A DNA stretch of 64,000 nucleotides, taken from positions 684,501 to 748,500 of the forward strand of contig CP168942.1 in the NCBI GenBank assembly GCA_041871065.1, written 5' to 3'. The stretch comes from Weissella confusa. Lineage in GTDB: Bacteria; Bacillota; Bacilli; Lactobacillales; Lactobacillaceae. The notes beneath the pieces are model-generated. The model was not told the DNA's origin. It did no database searches and saw only the letters and a list, made by a program, of their open reading frames with translations. Shown in pieces: positions 24,739 to 33,767 of the stretch; within the stretch, counting starts at the first letter, position 1; each line of letters starts with the position of its first letter. The position numbers were made by a program, and so were the translations under genes.

Positions 24739-25593
24739 ATGATAACAATTAAGGTACCTGCAACATTAGGCAATTTTGGGCCTGGGGTCGCGTCACTAGG
24801 CATGGCGCTAGACCTATCATTAACGGTCGAAATCATTGAAGCAAGCAATGTTTGGGTGGTTGAACACAATCTAGGGGATACGATTCCTTATGATGAGACG
24901 AATTACATTGTGGCAGTTGCCAAGAAGTTGTATCCAGACATTACGCCACATGTGTTGCGCGTGACGTCAGATATTCCATTGCGCCAAGGCCTGGGATCAT
25001 CAACAGCGGCGCTTTTGGCGGCGATTGAATTGGCGAACCAACTCGGTGAGCTCGGCCTAGATGACTACACAAAGTTGACGTTGGCCGCTCGTACTGAAGG
25101 GCAACCTGCTAATGTCACAGCTGCCTTGCTTGGTGGTGTCACAGCCAGCTACTTGAACGACGGTAACGTTTTTGCTAGCGGGGTGGTCGCACCTGAATAT
25201 CAAGCGGTCATCTATTTGCCTGATTACCAACGCACGGACAAGACTGACAAGCCAAACGAGATTGCGTTGGCGGACGCAACCGCAACGGCAGCTGCCGGTA
25301 ATATGCTGTTGGCTGCCTGGCAGTCACAACAATTGGTGTTGGCTGGTCAATTATTGGAAACGGACAATATCCAACGTGCGGTGATTAATGACGTGCCAGA
25401 GTTGGCCGCGATTCGTCAAGCATCACATGCGCTTGATGTCTATGGATCGGTGGTTGCGGGTGATGGACCAGCGGTGGTGACGTTGGTTGCACCTAACCAA
25501 ACCCAAGATTTGTTAGATGTGCTGGCTTATTTGGATTTGCCAGGTGAATTTAAAGTGGTTGATATTGCAGGAACTGGGTTAACAGTGTTTTAA
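24739..25593 (+). CDS. thrB: Homoserine kinase
   Basis: A 284-residue GHMP kinase that phosphorylates homoserine on the way to threonine. Seen: N-terminal VPATLGNFGPGVASLGMALDL, the ATP loop PLRQGLGSSTAALLAA, and the C-terminal GDGPAVVTL. Usual partners hom and thrC are absent here; the next gene encodes a LacI-type regulator 15 bases on, so the two are co-transcribed. An ACT-independent, single-enzyme locus. Another GHMP substrate cannot be excluded. Confidence 0.83.
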   Translation: MITIKVPATLGNFGPGVASLGMALDLSLTVEIIEASNVWVVEHNLGDTIPYDETNYIVAVAKKLYPDITPHVLRVTSDIPLRQGLGSSTAALLAAIELANQLGELGLDDYTKLTLAARTEGQPANVTAALLGGVTASYLNDGNVFASGVVAPEYQAVIYLPDYQRTDKTDKPNEIALADATATAAAGNMLLAAWQSQQLVLAGQLLETDNIQRAVINDVPELAAIRQASHALDVYGSVVAGDGPAVVTLVAPNQTQDLLDVLAYLDLPGEFKVVDIAGTGLTVF

Positions 25594-25608
25594 GAAGGAG
25601 AAGGAATA

Positions 25609-26601
25609 ATGGGGAAGGCTTCAATCCGTGACGTTGCTAATTTGGCGGGGGTTTCAATTGCAACAGTGTCACAAGTACTGAACGGTAAGGGCGAGCGATT
25701 TTCAGACGCCACGAAACAAAAGGTGTTGGCTGCACGTGACGAGGTTGGTTATGTGCCAAATGCCAGTGCCCGTAGCTTGAAGCGTGGCACGACAACCATG
25801 ATTGGGGTGATTGTGCCAAGTTTGCGCAATCCATATTTTGGTGACATTGTGCAACGTATGCAAGAAGTGTTGCCAGAAAATGTGTCATTGCAAATCATGA
25901 CGGCGGAAACCAGCACGGCTGATCAAACGGTTGAAACGTTGGTGGCTGCGGGTGCGCAAGGGTTGGTTGTGGCGAGTCAATTGTCTAATCCACCCGCTGT
26001 TGCGCGTAGTTTGCGTCGCCGTGGCATTGCCATGGTTGTCCTTGAAAACCACGATGAATTGGAAGATGCCGATGCAGTTTATGCATCAGATACGCAAGGT
26101 GGTCGCAAGGCGGCGGAACACTTGATTGCGTTGGGGCACAAGCACGTGGTTTTGTTGGGTAATCAAGTTTATACGGATAACTTGCAATACCGTACGGCTA
26201 GTTTCAAGGAAACGATGGCTGAAGCTGGCGTGAAGGTCAGTGAAGTTGCCACGCGTAATTTGACCAAGCACGCGGGTCGTGCGGCTGCAATGGCCGTGTC
26301 AGTAACACACGCTACGGCTGCCTTTGCTTTGAATGATGAGTTGGCAATTGGTGTGATTTCGGGCTTGAATGCTATCGGAATTAAGGTGCCAGAACAAATG
26401 TCTGTCATTGGGTATGACGACACGGATTATGCGGAGTTCTTCCGCCCGGCGTTGACGACGATTGAGCAGCCAGTTTGGGATATTGCCAAGGCGGCGCTGG
26501 ATTCAGTGCTTAAGCGCATTGCGGAACCAGACGCGCCACGCCAAGTTTCTGCCTTTGATGCGAATTTAATTGTGCGCGAGTCGACTGCACCATTAGCTTA
26601 A
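25609..26601 (+). CDS. LacI/GalR-family transcriptional regulator
   Basis: 330 residues: N-terminal LacI helix-turn-helix (SIRDVANLAGVSIATVSQVL, residues 5-24) with hinge (YVPNASARSLKRG) and periplasmic-binding-like effector domain (MIGVIVPSLRNPYFGD, then FALNDELAIGVISGLNAIG, VIGYDDTDYAEFFRPALTTI). RbsR/PurR-like by overall pattern; the effector is unknown. AAGGAGAAGG precedes the ATG. It follows thrB in the same unit, an unusual partner. Confidence 0.85.
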   Translation: MGKASIRDVANLAGVSIATVSQVLNGKGERFSDATKQKVLAARDEVGYVPNASARSLKRGTTTMIGVIVPSLRNPYFGDIVQRMQEVLPENVSLQIMTAETSTADQTVETLVAAGAQGLVVASQLSNPPAVARSLRRRGIAMVVLENHDELEDADAVYASDTQGGRKAAEHLIALGHKHVVLLGNQVYTDNLQYRTASFKETMAEAGVKVSEVATRNLTKHAGRAAAMAVSVTHATAAFALNDELAIGVISGLNAIGIKVPEQMSVIGYDDTDYAEFFRPALTTIEQPVWDIAKAALDSVLKRIAEPDAPRQVSAFDANLIVRESTAPLA

Positions 26602-26634
26602 TTATGGTAAGCTAGTAGTCTGAGGAGGTGCGCC

Positions 26635-27651
26635 ATGACAATTTTGTTTAAGCGAACACGCGATTTAATAGCGAATCCGACCGGAGTAACCGAACATAAG
26701 GCAGCAATGTCAGCAGCTTTGATAGGGCAAGTTGAGACGTTGATGGCTGATGGCTGGTTACCTAAGTCTTTGGCAACATATGTTGAGGCCGTTGCGCAGG
26801 CACCAGAGCTAAACGATGCGACGATGATGGATGTATTGGAAGCCAAGTGGTTTGAAGCACACAGAGTGGGATCGGCGCTATTTACAGATATGTTAGTAGC
26901 CGGTTTCCACCGTGGTAGCGCGCCAGCAACCGACCGTTTGGGGATGTTGTACAATGTTTTGGGGTTATATCTAGATGAAACCAACTTTGTGCAAATGACA
27001 CATTTGGGTCTTTGGGACGATCGTGAAGCGACGCCCAATTTATACTATCTACAAATCAATGATGAAGATGAACTACAAGCCTATTGGCAGTTTGTTAACC
27101 GTGTTGCCTACTTGATGCGATTGAAGTACCGTGCTTGGAATGGTATTCGCTCACGTTATGCAACCAGTCGATTGTTGACGGCGACGTTTGACAACCAACT
27201 GCGCTACTATCTTGGTAAGCCAGTGTCTGATTTTGTACGTGCCCAAGGCTGGACGCGTGCGATGTATGAGGCAAAGGTCCTTGAAGAGATGGGACACGAG
27301 GTGCTGCACCCAGGTGTCAGCCTACACAATCGTGGCGTAGCGGATCAATCAAATGTTAAGGTGGTCACACCTGATTATCACGTTGAATTGATTTTCGATT
27401 CAGCTGATCAGATTGTGTCATTGTGGCAACCGCTTGAAGCGCATCAAGTGATTGTTGCAGATGGGTCAGTACGTTTTGTACAAGATCATAATGCTTACTC
27501 ACTTGATGAGTTGCAAATGATTGCCAACACTGAGTCAGCTAACTACGCTGGCCAAGGTGGTGAAATCCACCAAGCGTTGGATGTTCGCCCAGCTGCCCGT
27601 AACGCTGGCCTTGAGTCAACGTTGCGTAATTACGCGAAGAATCAATTTTAA
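26635..27651 (+). CDS. Hypothetical protein
   Basis: A 338-residue soluble protein, not recognised. The first two thirds are helical and rich in aromatic residues (YLQINDEDELQAYWQFVNRV, then YRAWNGIRSRYATSRLL); the last third contains short beta-like segments (KVVTPDYHVELIFDSADQIVSLW) ending DVRPAARNAGLESTLRNYAK. It has a strong GGAGGTG ribosome site and its own terminator, so it is expressed. No membrane segment or signal peptide is seen. Confidence 0.6.
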   Translation: MTILFKRTRDLIANPTGVTEHKAAMSAALIGQVETLMADGWLPKSLATYVEAVAQAPELNDATMMDVLEAKWFEAHRVGSALFTDMLVAGFHRGSAPATDRLGMLYNVLGLYLDETNFVQMTHLGLWDDREATPNLYYLQINDEDELQAYWQFVNRVAYLMRLKYRAWNGIRSRYATSRLLTATFDNQLRYYLGKPVSDFVRAQGWTRAMYEAKVLEEMGHEVLHPGVSLHNRGVADQSNVKVVTPDYHVELIFDSADQIVSLWQPLEAHQVIVADGSVRFVQDHNAYSLDELQMIANTESANYAGQGGEIHQALDVRPAARNAGLESTLRNYAKNQF

Positions 27652-27660
27652 TCACAATTA

Positions 27661-27698
27661 AAAACCGAGAATCTGTGTTAAACAGGTTCTCGGTTTTT
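27661..27698. terminator. Terminator between the unknown gene and lysC
   Basis: AAAACCGAGAATCTGT (27661-27676) pairs with ACAGGTTCTCGGTTTT (27682-27697), 16 bp with one G-T pair; A and T flanks suit both converging genes. Confidence 0.9.
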
Positions 27699-27707
27699 TG
27701 TCGTTAT

Positions 27708-29063
27708 TTAGAAGACGGCGTCGTAAATCACACGAACGGCGTCATTGACTTGGCTGGCTTTTACACCGAGCATCAATGAAATTTGTGAGGCGCCTTGGTT
27801 GATCATAGGCAATGTAATGCCGGCTTCAGAAAGGGGCGTTGCGATTTCCGAGAACGCGCCAACACGATTTTGCATACCTTCGCCAACCACCATGATAATC
27901 GCAAAATCATCAATCCATTCGAGATGGTCCGGCGCGATTTCAGCTTGAATTTCAGCGCAGATGGCATCTTGAATTGGTTGGGTGAGTTGCGTCTTATCAA
28001 AGATAATCGTCATGTCATCGATACCTGATGGCATGTGTTCATAACTCACACCGTGGCGGGCCAAGATTTGTAGGATACGAAGCGTGAAACCAACTTCCTT
28101 GTTAAGCAAGTAGCGGTGTAGGTACAACGCAGCGAAACGGTCGTCACTAGCAATACCAGTGACCTTCGCTGGATTAGAAACTTGATCCACCGGCACAATC
28201 ATCGTACCAGGCGCATCTGGCTCGTTTGTGTTCTTCACGTTAATTGGTATATCCGCTTCGATAACTGGAATAATCGCTTCATCGTGGAAAACAGCGAAAC
28301 CAGCGTAGGCGAGTTCTCGCATCTCACGGTAGGTCATAGTTTCAATCGCAGCGGGTGCTTTGATGATGTGAGGATCAACGGCATAGATAGCTGAAACATC
28401 AGTGAAGTTTTCGTACATGTCCGCGTGGAATCCACGAGCCAAAATGGCACCGGTAATATCAGAACCACCGCGACTGAATGTCGCCATCAACCCATCAGTG
28501 GTATAGGCAAGGAAACCAGGGACAACAATCAGACCCTCACTAGGTAGATTAAACGCAGCGATGCGGTCATAGCTATCTTCATTCACACGGGCCGCCATCG
28601 GTGAGCCTGACACGGTTAAGCCAAGGTCATGTGGTGACACAAATTGCGCCGGATGACCGAGTTCGCGGAGAACATACGCGACCAATTGTGCATTCAAATA
28701 TTCACCATGCCCCATGAAAGCTGCATATAAGTAATCAAATGACGGGTAGTGAATGCGACTCAATTGTGCAAGTTGATCAGATAAGGATGATAAAATCTCA
28801 TTTTCTTCTAATTCAAAATAAGTAACAATGTCCCGGTAACGTTGTAAAATCTGCGTTTGAATATCGGTCGTGTCTTCACCAACAATTGTCAGTTGCGCGT
28901 AGGTCTTTAATAAATCAGTGACTTTGATATCTTCTTTAAAACGCTTACCTGGCGCTGATAAAACAAGGATTTTACGATCTGTATCGGCCAACATAATATT
29001 CAAAACTTTCTCTAATTGCGGTCCGTTCGCAAGGGAGGACCCGCCAAATTTTACAACTTTCAT
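27708..29063 (-). CDS. lysC: Aspartate kinase
   Basis: A 451-residue kinase making aspartyl phosphate, the first step to lysine, threonine and methionine. N-terminal KVVKFGGSSLANG and FSRGGSDITGA form the amino-acid kinase site; two C-terminal ACT domains (about residues 310-451, ending INQGASQISLMLGVK) bind feedback effectors. Start at 29063 follows AAGGAG; the 19 codons upstream in frame lack a ribosome site. It is transcribed away from the lysine operon from an overlapping divergent promoter and has no riboswitch in its own short leader. Confidence 0.9.
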   Translation of the reverse strand: MKVVKFGGSSLANGPQLEKVLNIMLADTDRKILVLSAPGKRFKEDIKVTDLLKTYAQLTIVGEDTTDIQTQILQRYRDIVTYFELEENEILSSLSDQLAQLSRIHYPSFDYLYAAFMGHGEYLNAQLVAYVLRELGHPAQFVSPHDLGLTVSGSPMAARVNEDSYDRIAAFNLPSEGLIVVPGFLAYTTDGLMATFSRGGSDITGAILARGFHADMYENFTDVSAIYAVDPHIIKAPAAIETMTYREMRELAYAGFAVFHDEAIIPVIEADIPINVKNTNEPDAPGTMIVPVDQVSNPAKVTGIASDDRFAALYLHRYLLNKEVGFTLRILQILARHGVSYEHMPSGIDDMTIIFDKTQLTQPIQDAICAEIQAEIAPDHLEWIDDFAIIMVVGEGMQNRVGAFSEIATPLSEAGITLPMINQGASQISLMLGVKASQVNDAVRVIYDAVF

Positions 29064-29121
29064 GATGAACTCCTTCAAATAATGGCTAATTGACGATAAT
29101 TTAAAAAGAAAAGTTCTCAAA

Positions 29122-29159
29122 AGTCAACCCTTGACACTCATAATTCTAAGGAGTATTCT
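29122..29159. promoter_or_regulatory. Back-to-back promoters of lysC and the lysine operon
   Basis: Rightward: TTGACA (29131-29136), 17 bases, TATTCT (29154-29159). Leftward: TTGACT (29127-29122) with an A+T-rich -10 region 17-18 bases on. The two -35 boxes are only 4 bases apart, so one polymerase probably excludes the other. Confidence 0.7.
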
Positions 29160-29177
29160 AATCGTATCTTAATTATT

Positions 29178-29335
29178 GATAGAGGTTGCGACCAACAAGA
29201 GTAGCTTAACCGAGCCGGCACCGGCAAGGACGTTAAGTGAAAGGGGCGGTCGCCGAAATGAATTAGCGCAACTAATTTGTTGGGACAACAGTTAAGAGCT
29301 GTTGGACTGTCGCTGGAAATCAGCGGAGAGCTATC
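29178..29335 (+). promoter_or_regulatory. Lysine riboswitch (L box)
   Basis: The 158 bases carry the L-box aptamer: 5' P1 strand GATAGAGGTTGCGACC, ACAAGAGTAGC, GAAAGGGGCGGTCGCCGAA, CTGTTGGACTGTCGCTGG, and 3' strand GGAGAGCTATC. It starts about 12 bases after the expected transcription start and controls the alr-lysA-dap operon by the terminator at 29365-29407. Confidence 0.95.
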
Positions 29336-29364
29336 GTAACAGTCTATTTGAATGCTTTTTCGAG

Positions 29365-29407
29365 CGATCAACTGACAGTGCGATAGTGCCGTCGGTTGAT
29401 CGTTTTT
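29365..29407 (+). terminator. Riboswitch-controlled terminator
   Basis: CGATCAACTGAC (29365-29376) pairs with GTCGGTTGATCG (29391-29402), then T5. CGATAG in its loop (29381-29386) can pair with CTATCG (29331-29336) of the aptamer P1, giving a ready antiterminator when lysine is scarce. Confidence 0.9.
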
Positions 29408-29446
29408 ATTTGCCCGACGGACACTAAAGAAAAAGAGGAAAGCATC

Positions 29447-30562
29447 ATGGTAGTAGCAGTCACACGTCCGACACGTCTTAATATTTCGCAAGCTGCGGTC
29501 ACACATAATGTCCAACAAGTTCGTGAAAGTGCGCAAGCAAGTTTCGTCTTTTTGGCAGTGAAGGCCAATGCTTATGGTTTTGGGTTGGTACCTATGAGCC
29601 AAGCCGCCTTAGCGGGTGGCGTTGATGGATTGGCTGTCGCAGTTTTGGATGAAGGATTGGCATTACGCCAAGCAGGTATCACCGCGCCAATTTTGGTGTT
29701 GGGGATTACGTTGCCACAATACGCGAAGTTGTTAGCCGATAACCAAGTGATGGCAACGGTCGGTTCGCTTGCTTGGTTGGAAACGGCCGCCGAATACTTA
29801 AGTCCTGATGGTCCACGTTTGCAAGTGAACTTGGCGGTAGATACCGGTATGGGGCGCATCGGCTTCCGTGAACGCGCGACGTTGGAAACGGCAATTACCT
29901 ATTTGAAGGCCCATGAAGACATTTTTGATTATCAAAGCATCATGACGCATTTCTCTGAAGCAGATTCGACAGAGGAAGATTACTTCCATCAACAATTGCA
30001 CTGCTGGCATGAGTTGACGGACGGCCTACCAATGCCACCTTTGGTTCATCTCGCTAACTCAGGAGCGGCCATGTATCACGCTGATGAAATGCCAACGGAT
30101 GTGATTCGTGCGGGTACGGTGGTGTACGGCGTTGAACCATCGCTTGGTGAGCTACGTGATGATGATTACTTGGAGCCGGTGATGACGCTTGAAACAGAGT
30201 TAGTATTCGTCAAGCGTTGCCACAAGGGCGAAGGTGTGAGCTACGGTCACACGTACTACACGGAAGAAGGCGAGTGGATTGGCACGGTGCCGGTTGGTTA
30301 CGGTGACGGTCTGCCACGTAAGATGCAAGGATTTGAAGTGATTGTGAATGGCGAGCATCGCCCAATTGTTGGGAAGTTAGCCATGGATCAGATGATGATT
30401 TCATTGCCTGGCGAGTTACCAATTGGCACGACCGTTACGATTATCGGTCGCCAAGGTGATGTTGAAAACCGCCTTGAAGATGTCGCTGATTATGTGGGAT
30501 TGGCACCTTGGGAAATTTCAACTGGCTTACAAGAACGCATTTATCGTCAAATTACAGATTAG
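29447..30562 (+). CDS. alr: Alanine racemase
   Basis: A 371-residue PLP enzyme making D-alanine for peptidoglycan. The cofactor lysine is Lys39 in FLAVKANAYGFG and the catalytic tyrosine lies in GEGVSYGHTYY. ATG 29447 follows AAAGAGGAAAG; the longer reading frame runs back into the riboswitch terminator and is rejected. It is the first gene behind the lysine riboswitch, so D-alanine supply by this enzyme would be lowered when lysine is plentiful. Confidence 0.92.
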   Translation: MVVAVTRPTRLNISQAAVTHNVQQVRESAQASFVFLAVKANAYGFGLVPMSQAALAGGVDGLAVAVLDEGLALRQAGITAPILVLGITLPQYAKLLADNQVMATVGSLAWLETAAEYLSPDGPRLQVNLAVDTGMGRIGFRERATLETAITYLKAHEDIFDYQSIMTHFSEADSTEEDYFHQQLHCWHELTDGLPMPPLVHLANSGAAMYHADEMPTDVIRAGTVVYGVEPSLGELRDDDYLEPVMTLETELVFVKRCHKGEGVSYGHTYYTEEGEWIGTVPVGYGDGLPRKMQGFEVIVNGEHRPIVGKLAMDQMMISLPGELPIGTTVTIIGRQGDVENRLEDVADYVGLAPWEISTGLQERIYRQITD

Positions 30563-30575
30563 TAGGGGAAATAAG

Positions 30576-31862
30576 ATGACAACACCATATGAAACGAATG
30601 CTGCCGGCCATTTGACGGTTGGCGGTGTAGAAGCAAACGAATTAGCAGAACGATTTGGCACACCTTTGTATGCCTACGATGTGTCAGCAATGCGCCAACA
30701 GATGCGTGACTTCAAGCGCGTCTTTACAGAACGCCAAGTTGATTACGCTGTCTCATACGCCTCAAAGGCTTTTGCAACAGTTGCAATGTATGAGGTCGCT
30801 GCTCAAGAAGGAATGCACATCGATGTTGTGTCGGGTGGTGAGATTTACACGGCCCTCGAAGCAAACTTTCCAATGAGTGATGTCTCTTTTAATGGTAATA
30901 ACAAGTCTGAAGAAGAACTTGTGGTGGCAATCGAAAACAACCTGGGCACGATTATTGTCGACAACTTCTTCGAATTGCATTTGCTTCATGATTTGTTGGC
31001 TGAACGTGACCGTGTGCAAAACATCCTATTACGTATTACGCCAGGTGTTGAGGCGCACACGCACGACTACATTTCAACGGGTCAAACGGACAGTAAATTT
31101 GGCTTTGATGTGAACAGTGGCCAAGCGCAAGCAGCGTTGCAAGAAGCATTAGCAGATCCACACTTCAATGTGTTGGGTGTTCACGCGCACATCGGGTCAC
31201 AAATCTTCGATGTGACTGGTTTCCAAATGGCAGCCACAAAGTTGGTTGATTTGGTTCATGAATGGGGCTTCAATCCTAAGGTGATTAACACCGGTGGTGG
31301 CTTCGGCATTCGCTACACCGAAGATGACGAACCCATTCCAGCATCTGATTTCGTGGCAGCGATTATTGATACGATTGCTGAAAAGACGACTGAATATGGG
31401 ATGCCAATGCCGGCCGTTTGGATTGAACCGGGGCGCTCAATCGTTGGCCCAGCAGGGGTGAGCTTGTACACAATTGGCTCACGTAAAGATGTGCCAGGCA
31501 TTCGTTCATACCTAGCTGTTGATGGTGGGATGGGCGACAACATTCGCCCGGCGTTGTACCAAGCCAAGTATGAAGCTGTGCTGGTTAACCAACCAGACGC
31601 ACCGACGGAAGAAGTCGTGCGCGTTGCTGGTAAGTACTGTGAATCAGGGGATGTACTGGTTTGGGAGCAGGCGTTGCCAAAGACGAAGGCTGGGGATGTC
31701 CTCGCCGTTCTGGCAACTGGGGCATATGGTTACTCAATGGCATCCAACTATAACCGCAACCCACGTCCAGCTGTTGTCTTTGTTGAAAACGGCGAAGCAA
31801 AGGTGGTTGTTGAACGTGAAAGCTATCAAGATATCGTGCGACTAGATCGCCACTACTTATAG
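30576..31862 (+). CDS. lysA: Diaminopimelate decarboxylase
   Basis: A 428-residue PLP enzyme converting meso-diaminopimelate to lysine. Seen: PLP lysine in VSYASKAFATVAM, HAHIGSQIFD, NTGGGFGIRY, WIEPGRSIVGPAG and CESGDVLVWE with the partner-subunit cysteine. ATG 30576 follows GGGGAAA, 13 bases after alr; the longer upstream frame overlaps alr and is rejected. Confidence 0.95.
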   Translation: MTTPYETNAAGHLTVGGVEANELAERFGTPLYAYDVSAMRQQMRDFKRVFTERQVDYAVSYASKAFATVAMYEVAAQEGMHIDVVSGGEIYTALEANFPMSDVSFNGNNKSEEELVVAIENNLGTIIVDNFFELHLLHDLLAERDRVQNILLRITPGVEAHTHDYISTGQTDSKFGFDVNSGQAQAALQEALADPHFNVLGVHAHIGSQIFDVTGFQMAATKLVDLVHEWGFNPKVINTGGGFGIRYTEDDEPIPASDFVAAIIDTIAEKTTEYGMPMPAVWIEPGRSIVGPAGVSLYTIGSRKDVPGIRSYLAVDGGMGDNIRPALYQAKYEAVLVNQPDAPTEEVVRVAGKYCESGDVLVWEQALPKTKAGDVLAVLATGAYGYSMASNYNRNPRPAVVFVENGEAKVVVERESYQDIVRLDRHYL

Positions 31863-31880
31863 GAAGAAAGAGGTCATAGC

Positions 31881-32594
31881 ATGGCAGAATTAGACGCACA
31901 ATCAATCATTAATTTCATTGCAAACGCACCCAAGCAAACACCAGCGCGCGTGACGTTAGCGGGTGACTTGGCCGAAATCGTTTGGCCAGAAACGGTCCAA
32001 GCATTTATCGAAACGCGTACGGGAACCGTTATTGGTGACTATAACGAAATTGCGCCGGTATTGGCGGCGCATGCCAACCAAATCACGAACCAACACGTGG
32101 AATTGTTGGCGCGCAACTCTGGTGTACCGTTGCTTAATTACGATGGTGTGCCAGCCCGTATTGAACCTGGTGCTATCATTCGTGACCAAGTCGAAATTGG
32201 CGCGAACGCCGTCATTATGATGGGGGCCATTATTAACATCGGTGCTGAAATTGGACCTGGAACGATGATCGATATGGGTGCTGTACTCGGCGGCCGTGCC
32301 ATTGTTGGGGCACACAGTCACGTCGGTGCAGGTGCCGTACTGGCTGGGGTGGTTGAACCAGCTTCAGCACAACCGGTTCGCATTGGCGACAATGTGTTGA
32401 TTGGTGCGAATGCGGTCGTGATTGAAGGCGTTCAAGTAGGTGACAACGCGGTGGTTGCGGCTGGTGCGATTGTCACGAAGGACGTCCCTGCGAACACAGT
32501 GGTAGCTGGGGTGCCAGCGCGCGTCATCAAGGAAATTGACGCCCAAACGAGTGCGAAGACAGCGCTCGTTGATGCGTTGCGTAATTTGGATTAA
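31881..32594 (+). CDS. dapH: Tetrahydrodipicolinate N-acetyltransferase
   Basis: A 237-residue left-handed beta-helix acyltransferase. The hexapeptide repeats run from about residue 90 to 215 ([20 protein letters not shown], then [20 protein letters not shown]). The DapH N-terminal domain ([19 protein letters not shown]) distinguishes the acetyl from the succinyl branch. Its stop overlaps an upstream in-frame ATG of the deacetylase gene. Confidence 0.93.
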   Translation: MAELDAQSIINFIANAPKQTPARVTLAGDLAEIVWPETVQAFIETRTGTVIGDYNEIAPVLAAHANQITNQHVELLARNSGVPLLNYDGVPARIEPGAIIRDQVEIGANAVIMMGAIINIGAEIGPGTMIDMGAVLGGRAIVGAHSHVGAGAVLAGVVEPASAQPVRIGDNVLIGANAVVIEGVQVGDNAVVAAGAIVTKDVPANTVVAGVPARVIKEIDAQTSAKTALVDALRNLD

Positions 32595-32611
32595 TGAAAC
32601 AGGGGAAGCAT

Positions 32612-33757
32612 ATGGCGACACTAGATTTAATCAAAATTCGACGTGATTTGCATAAAATCCCCGAACTAGCCTTACACGAAACGCAAACGCATGCGTATTT
32701 GAAAAACGTTATCGAAACATTCAGAACGGATTTCATGACGATTCGTGAGATACCTGAGGTGCCAACGGCTTTGTTGGTGCGCTTAGATGGTACTAATCCG
32801 ACACGCACCATTGGGTATCGCGCCGATATCGACGCCTTGCCAATCACCGAAGCGACCGGATTGCCGTTCGCTTCGACAAATGAAGGTGTGATGCATGCCT
32901 GCGGACACGACATGCATATGACGGTCGGGCTTGGTGTGCTGGCATACTTTGCCACGCATCAACCGAAGGATAATTTAATTTTCTTCTTCCAACCGGCTGA
33001 AGAGTCAGATTATGGTGGACGACGAGTCTATGAAACGGGCGCCTTTACGGGAGACTGGCGCCCTGATGAATTCTACGGTTTGCATGATCATCCTGGTTTA
33101 CCAGCTGGTCAAATTGCGAGTCACATGGGCACGTTGTTTGCCGGGACGACGGAAATTCACGTCACGTTTACTGGTCGTGGCGGGCACGCCGCATTTCCGC
33201 ATCAAGCGACCGACGCGATTGTGGCAGGGGCAGCGTTTGTCTCGACGATTCAGACGATTGTGTCACGCAATGTTGATCCGGTTCGCGGTGGCGTTGTGAC
33301 GTTGGGGACGTTCCACGCCGGGACGATTGGTAACGTGATTGCTGAAACGGCGCACTTGGATGGCACAATTAGAGCTTTCCGCCAAACAGACATTGAAATG
33401 ATGCAACAACGCGTGCGCGACATCGTTGCCGGCATCGAAACGACATATGGTGTGACCGCGGATTTATCCTTAATCCAAGGTGGCTATCTACCGGTTGAAA
33501 ACGATCCAACCACAACGCAATTATTCATTGATTATATGACCAACGCACCTGACGTTGATTACACGGACATCGCCCCAGCTATGACCGGGGAAGATTTTGG
33601 TTATTTGTTACACCAAATTCCAGGGACGATGTTCTGGCTTGGTGTCGATGATGCATCGCATAGTTTACATGAAGCAGGGTTATCACCAAATGAAGCGGCA
33701 ATTCAGCCGGGCGTGGATGCGATAACGGGTTACTTAACATGGCGCATGGCGCAATAG
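32612..33757 (+). CDS. N-acetyldiaminopimelate deacetylase
   Basis: A 381-residue M20 metallopeptidase-family enzyme that removes the acetyl group to give LL-diaminopimelate. Metal-site motifs: GYRADIDALPITE, MHACGHDMHMT, FFQPAEES and the C-terminal TGEDFGYLL. ATG 32612, with AGGGGAAG at 32601-32608, is preferred to ATG 32594, which overlaps the dapH stop and lacks a ribosome site. Position after dapH and before dapA fixes the role. Confidence 0.9.
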   Translation: MATLDLIKIRRDLHKIPELALHETQTHAYLKNVIETFRTDFMTIREIPEVPTALLVRLDGTNPTRTIGYRADIDALPITEATGLPFASTNEGVMHACGHDMHMTVGLGVLAYFATHQPKDNLIFFFQPAEESDYGGRRVYETGAFTGDWRPDEFYGLHDHPGLPAGQIASHMGTLFAGTTEIHVTFTGRGGHAAFPHQATDAIVAGAAFVSTIQTIVSRNVDPVRGGVVTLGTFHAGTIGNVIAETAHLDGTIRAFRQTDIEMMQQRVRDIVAGIETTYGVTADLSLIQGGYLPVENDPTTTQLFIDYMTNAPDVDYTDIAPAMTGEDFGYLLHQIPGTMFWLGVDDASHSLHEAGLSPNEAAIQPGVDAITGYLTWRMAQ

Positions 33758-33767
33758 GGGAAGAGTG

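Noticed and set aside
29138..29602. Minus-strand frame over the lysine riboswitch and alr start
   Set aside because: It is antisense to an unambiguous L box and to alr; coding character is absent.
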